This document shows positions 34,526 to 36,806 of a DNA stretch of 36,806 nt, one piece after another. Position 1 is the stretch's first letter. The number at the start of each line of letters is the position of its first letter. The DNA lies in assembly GCA_937944885.1 (NCBI GenBank), contig CALFBB010000062.1, positions 1 through 36,806 of the forward strand, read 5' to 3'. A program made the position numbers and the translations under genes. The notes beneath the pieces are model-generated. The model saw nothing but the letters and a program-made list of their open reading frames with translations. It had not been told where the DNA came from and made no database searches. This DNA is from an uncultured cyanobacterium (GTDB lineage Bacteria; Cyanobacteriota; Cyanobacteriia; Thermostichales; Thermostichaceae).

Positions 34526-35311
34526 ATGTTGATTGCTCCCGATCCCAAGCCGGTTCCCAATCTGGAAGATGGCAAGGCCGGTTTTGCAGACCAACCGATC
34601 ACCATTGCTCTGGCCAAGGGCGCGCTCCTGCCGGAGGCTATCCAATGCTTGCAGGAGGTGGGCATCGATTTCAGCCGTTTTTTGGATCCGAGCAATCGTC
34701 TGTTGCGGATTGAATCCCCTAGCCGTTGGCAGGGACAACGCTACGCGGCTTTGCTGGTGCGCACCCACGATGTGCCTGTGTATGTGGAGTATGGACAGGC
34801 ACAATTGGGCATTGTCGGCTATGACGTGTTGCGGGAGCGCTATGCCGGTAGGGAGGCGCGAGTAGCCCATTTGCTGGATTTGAAGTTTGGCTACTGCCGC
34901 ATGTCCGTAGCCTTGCCCAAAGAGAGTCCCTACGGCTCTGCAGCTCAGTTGCCTCCCCATGCCCGTGTTGCGTCTAAGTTTGTCGGCTGTGCCCGTGAGT
35001 ATTTTGACCGGTTGGATTTACCGGTGGAGTTGATCTCTTTGTATGGCTCGGTGGAATTGGCCCCTATCACCGGTATGGCCGATGCGATTGTGGATTTGGT
35101 GGCTACGGGGCGTACCCTGGCAGAAAATGGATTGGTAGAACGAGACTGCCTGTTTGAGAGTACTGCCCGCCTGATCGCTCACCCGATTAGTTACCGCATT
35201 GGCCGCTACCCTATCCAGGAGTTGGTGGCTCAAATCCGGGAACGCTGGCTGGGATCCGTTTCGGATTTGTCTGAGCCGCACCCCTCCCAGAGCTGGTTCG
35301 GGCAGTTGTGA
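34526..35311 (+). CDS. hisG: ATP phosphoribosyltransferase, catalytic subunit (short form)
   Basis: HisG catalyses the first step of histidine biosynthesis, condensing ATP with PRPP. Family blocks are [62 protein letters not shown], and the signature [37 protein letters not shown]. There is no C-terminal ACT-like regulatory domain, so it is the short form that pairs with HisZ; hisZ is not in the window. The N-terminus has about 23 extra residues before the first strand. The ATG at 34526 lacks a strong ribosome site. Confidence 0.94.
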   Translation: MLIAPDPKPVPNLEDGKAGFADQPITIALAKGALLPEAIQCLQEVGIDFSRFLDPSNRLLRIESPSRWQGQRYAALLVRTHDVPVYVEYGQAQLGIVGYDVLRERYAGREARVAHLLDLKFGYCRMSVALPKESPYGSAAQLPPHARVASKFVGCAREYFDRLDLPVELISLYGSVELAPITGMADAIVDLVATGRTLAENGLVERDCLFESTARLIAHPISYRIGRYPIQELVAQIRERWLGSVSDLSEPHPSQSWFGQL

Positions 35312-35345
35312 AACTTCTTGCAACACAACAAAGAGAGGATCACTA

Positions 35346-35356
35346 TTGCGTACAAT
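35346..35356 (+). promoter_or_regulatory. Possible -10 element for psbO
   Basis: TACAAT (35351-35356) lies about 68 bp before the psbO ATG, with TGCG just before it. No good -35 is found 17 bp upstream, so this is only a weak candidate. Confidence 0.25.
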
Positions 35357-35423
35357 GGGTGCATTCTGGCTTGTTTTCCCCAGCAGCGTTCAGATTCAAA
35401 AAAAGGGTTTTTGAGGTTCGACC

Positions 35424-36218
35424 ATGCGGTATCGTCCACTGCTTGCTATTCTGCTGGCGCTTTGTCTAAGTGTCTTTGCCCTCCCGGCTGAGGCGGCCAA
35501 GGCCCCGCTCACCTATGACCAAATCCGCAACACCGGTAAGGCAGCTATTTGTCCTTCGGTCTCCGACAATTCCCGGGGCCGTATCGAAGTACCCAGTGGC
35601 GGATCCCTGAAGCTGGCGGATGTTTGCTTCCAACCGGTGCAAATTGAGGTGGAAGAGGAGAAGCGCAACGGTGAAAAAGAGTTTATCAAGGCCAAAAGTA
35701 TCATGATCTCCGCTGCCACTTTGGGGCCAATCAAGGCGGAGGTGACTCCAAAAGAGGGTGGGTTGCAATTTAAGGTGGTGGATGGTATCACCTTTCAACC
35801 GACAACCGGCCAGCTGCCTCGCCGAGAATTGGTGCCGCTTCTGTTTAGTGTGAAAGACCTGGTGGCCAATGCGCAGGGATCCGCTATTGACCCCTCCACC
35901 GATTTTGAAGGGGAGTTTTTGGTGCCGGGTTACCACAGTAGCTCTTTCTTGGATCCACGTGGGCGGGGTTCTAACACCGGCTACGACACGGCTGTGGGGT
36001 TGCAGGCTGCTAAGGATGAGTTTGCGACCAACCGCAAGGTGGATGAAGTCTCACGAGGGAAGATGTCCCTGCGCATTGCCCGTGTGGATCCCAGTACCGG
36101 AGAGATGGCGGGCTCTTTTGTCAGCATTCAGCCCTCCAGCACCGAGCAGGGAGCGCTAGAACCTCACACGGTCCGTATTCAGGGTCTGTTTTACGCCCGC
36201 TTGGCAGAGGATGCCTAA
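35424..36218 (+). CDS. psbO: Photosystem II manganese-stabilizing protein PsbO
   Basis: A 264-residue lumenal subunit that stabilises the oxygen-evolving Mn4CaO5 cluster of photosystem II. The signal peptide ends near ALPAEAA (about residue 25). The mature protein begins LTYDQIRNTGKAAICPSV; the conserved disulfide pair is in AAICPS and ADVCFQ. Other marks are RIEVPSGGSLKL, TGQLPRRELVPLLFSVKDLVA and LDPRGRGSNTGYDTAVGLQA. GAGG lies 7 nt before the ATG. It is followed by copy B of the 350-bp repeat within 20 bp of the stop. Confidence 0.98.
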   Translation: MRYRPLLAILLALCLSVFALPAEAAKAPLTYDQIRNTGKAAICPSVSDNSRGRIEVPSGGSLKLADVCFQPVQIEVEEEKRNGEKEFIKAKSIMISAATLGPIKAEVTPKEGGLQFKVVDGITFQPTTGQLPRRELVPLLFSVKDLVANAQGSAIDPSTDFEGEFLVPGYHSSSFLDPRGRGSNTGYDTAVGLQAAKDEFATNRKVDEVSRGKMSLRIARVDPSTGEMAGSFVSIQPSSTEQGALEPHTVRIQGLFYARLAEDA

Positions 36219-36235
36219 TTCCTACCTCGCCTAGG

Positions 36236-36589
36236 TTGAGGGTAGCCGCTGCGCATTCTACGAAGGGACGGGAAGGGTTATTGGCTAGTTAGCGACGGAG
36301 GGGGTATAGTTGTTGCAGTCAAGTACGGCACTATTGCCCACCAGACCAAAACTCTGGGCATCTGGGTAGATCTAAGACCTCCTTGGCAAGGTATAACTCA
36401 ACCTGCAAGTCCTGGCATCACCCGATTCATAAAATTTATATTATAAACCTAGGGAACAGGCCAAAAGTTGGCATGAACACTTTCAACCCAGAACCCACAG
36501 GCAGAAATGACCTGGGGTGCTGCAAAGGCAAAAGTTCCTGGCAGTAGGCGAGAGCGCCGCCTCCCTCTCTGGCAACAGGATTGGGAAGC
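36236..36589 (+). repeat. ~350-bp duplicated sequence, copy B
   Basis: Near-identical, inverted relative to copy A at 26100-26448. It begins TTGAG plus GGTAGCCGCTGCGCATTCTACG, continues through GGCTAGTTAGCGACGGAGGG and an A/T-rich CATAAAATTTATATTATAAACC block (5 bp longer than in copy A), and ends GGATTGGGAAGC. Both copies lie between a gene end and the start of a gene read in the same relative direction. No TIR or ORF long enough for a protein was seen; it may be a MITE-like or promoter-carrying repeat. Confidence 0.93.
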
Positions 36590-36641
36590 TAGGATTTAAT
36601 TGCGAAGCAATAAGTCGCTAGTTGCGTTCACGTATCAGAAG

Positions 36642-36806
36642 ATGCAAGCATTTGTGGCAGGGGCTACGGGAGAAACGGGGCGGCGCATCGTACGGGAGTT
36701 GGTTAGCCGTGGCATCCCGGTACGGGCGTTGGTGCGCAGTCGCCAGTTGGCTGCTCAGGTTTTGCCCCCAGAGGCTGAGATCGTTGTTGGGGATGTGCTG
36801 GATCCC
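36642..36806 (+). CDS. NAD(P)-binding SDR/NmrA-like protein, partial
   Basis: An N-terminal fragment (55 codons) cut by the window edge. It starts MQAFVAGATGETGRRIVREL, with the Rossmann glycine motif GATGETG in the second position of an NAD(P)-binding fold, followed by VSRGIPVRALVRSRQ and EAEIVVGDVLDP. This matches atypical short-chain dehydrogenases (NmrA-like/Ycf39-like), many of which act on redox, pigment or photosystem assembly tasks in cyanobacteria. No ribosome site stands out. The gene begins 53 bp after copy B of the repeat. Which subgroup it belongs to needs the rest of the gene. Confidence 0.75.
   Translation, partial: MQAFVAGATGETGRRIVRELVSRGIPVRALVRSRQLAAQVLPPEAEIVVGDVLDP

Overview
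The window is chromosomal DNA of a cyanobacterium. It carries genes for two photosystem II lumenal proteins (a PsbP-like lipoprotein and PsbO), the cyanobacterial order of ribosomal protein genes around rpoA, and several conserved unknowns typical of cyanobacteria and plastids (DUF1517, a two-module membrane protein). The octamer GGGATCCC occurs dozens of times, inside genes and between them. Together with the protein sequences this suggests the hot-spring Synechococcus (Thermostichus) JA group; that placement is from memory and inference, not from a search.

Layout. 1-463: degraded IS200/IS605-type TnpB remnant. 489-2007: PsbP-like lipoprotein and a CpdA-type phosphodiesterase, with a possible leader ORF between them. 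2004-3721 (minus): two ABC permeases. 3780-4934: DUF39 homocysteine-biosynthesis-type protein. 5012-8073 (minus): two exported proteins sharing a carboxypeptidase-regulatory-like domain and a related C-terminal domain. 8192-14229 (plus): a sharp sigma-70-type promoter, then rpmJ-rpsM-rpsK-rpoA-rplQ-truA-rplM-rpsI-rpmE-prfA. 14566-15786: large glutathione S-transferase-like protein. 15818-19886 (minus): Cof-type HAD hydrolase, UvrD-like helicase and a long NusB. 20040-23606 (plus): DUF1517 protein, a membrane protein with a GspC/PilP-like tail, a cyclophilin-type isomerase lipoprotein and a HEAT-repeat protein. 23977-30183 (minus): HyuA-type protein, two-module membrane protein and a TIR-TPR protein. 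30321-32245 (plus): polytopic membrane protein overlapped by a FlK-like thioesterase. 32242-34297 (minus): orphan GvpF/L-family protein and a sugar-phosphate nucleotidyltransferase. 34526-36806 (plus): hisG, psbO, a 354-bp repeat copy and the start of an SDR-type gene.

Most of the window is housekeeping. The translation/transcription block is a growth-rate operon in which RNA polymerase alpha, tRNA modification, ribosomal proteins and release factor 1 are made together. The less ordinary parts are a ~350-bp repeat present in two inverted copies (26100-26448 and 36236-36589), each lying just 5' of a gene that reads away from it in the same relative orientation; the paralogous exported pair; the TIR protein with 13 uninterrupted TPRs and a candidate catalytic glutamate; an orphan GvpF/L; and short direct-repeat tracts in front of rpsK and of the gvpF-like gene.

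No tRNA, rRNA, CRISPR array or intact insertion sequence was recognised. All identifications were made by reading the sequence and from family knowledge; no database search was run.
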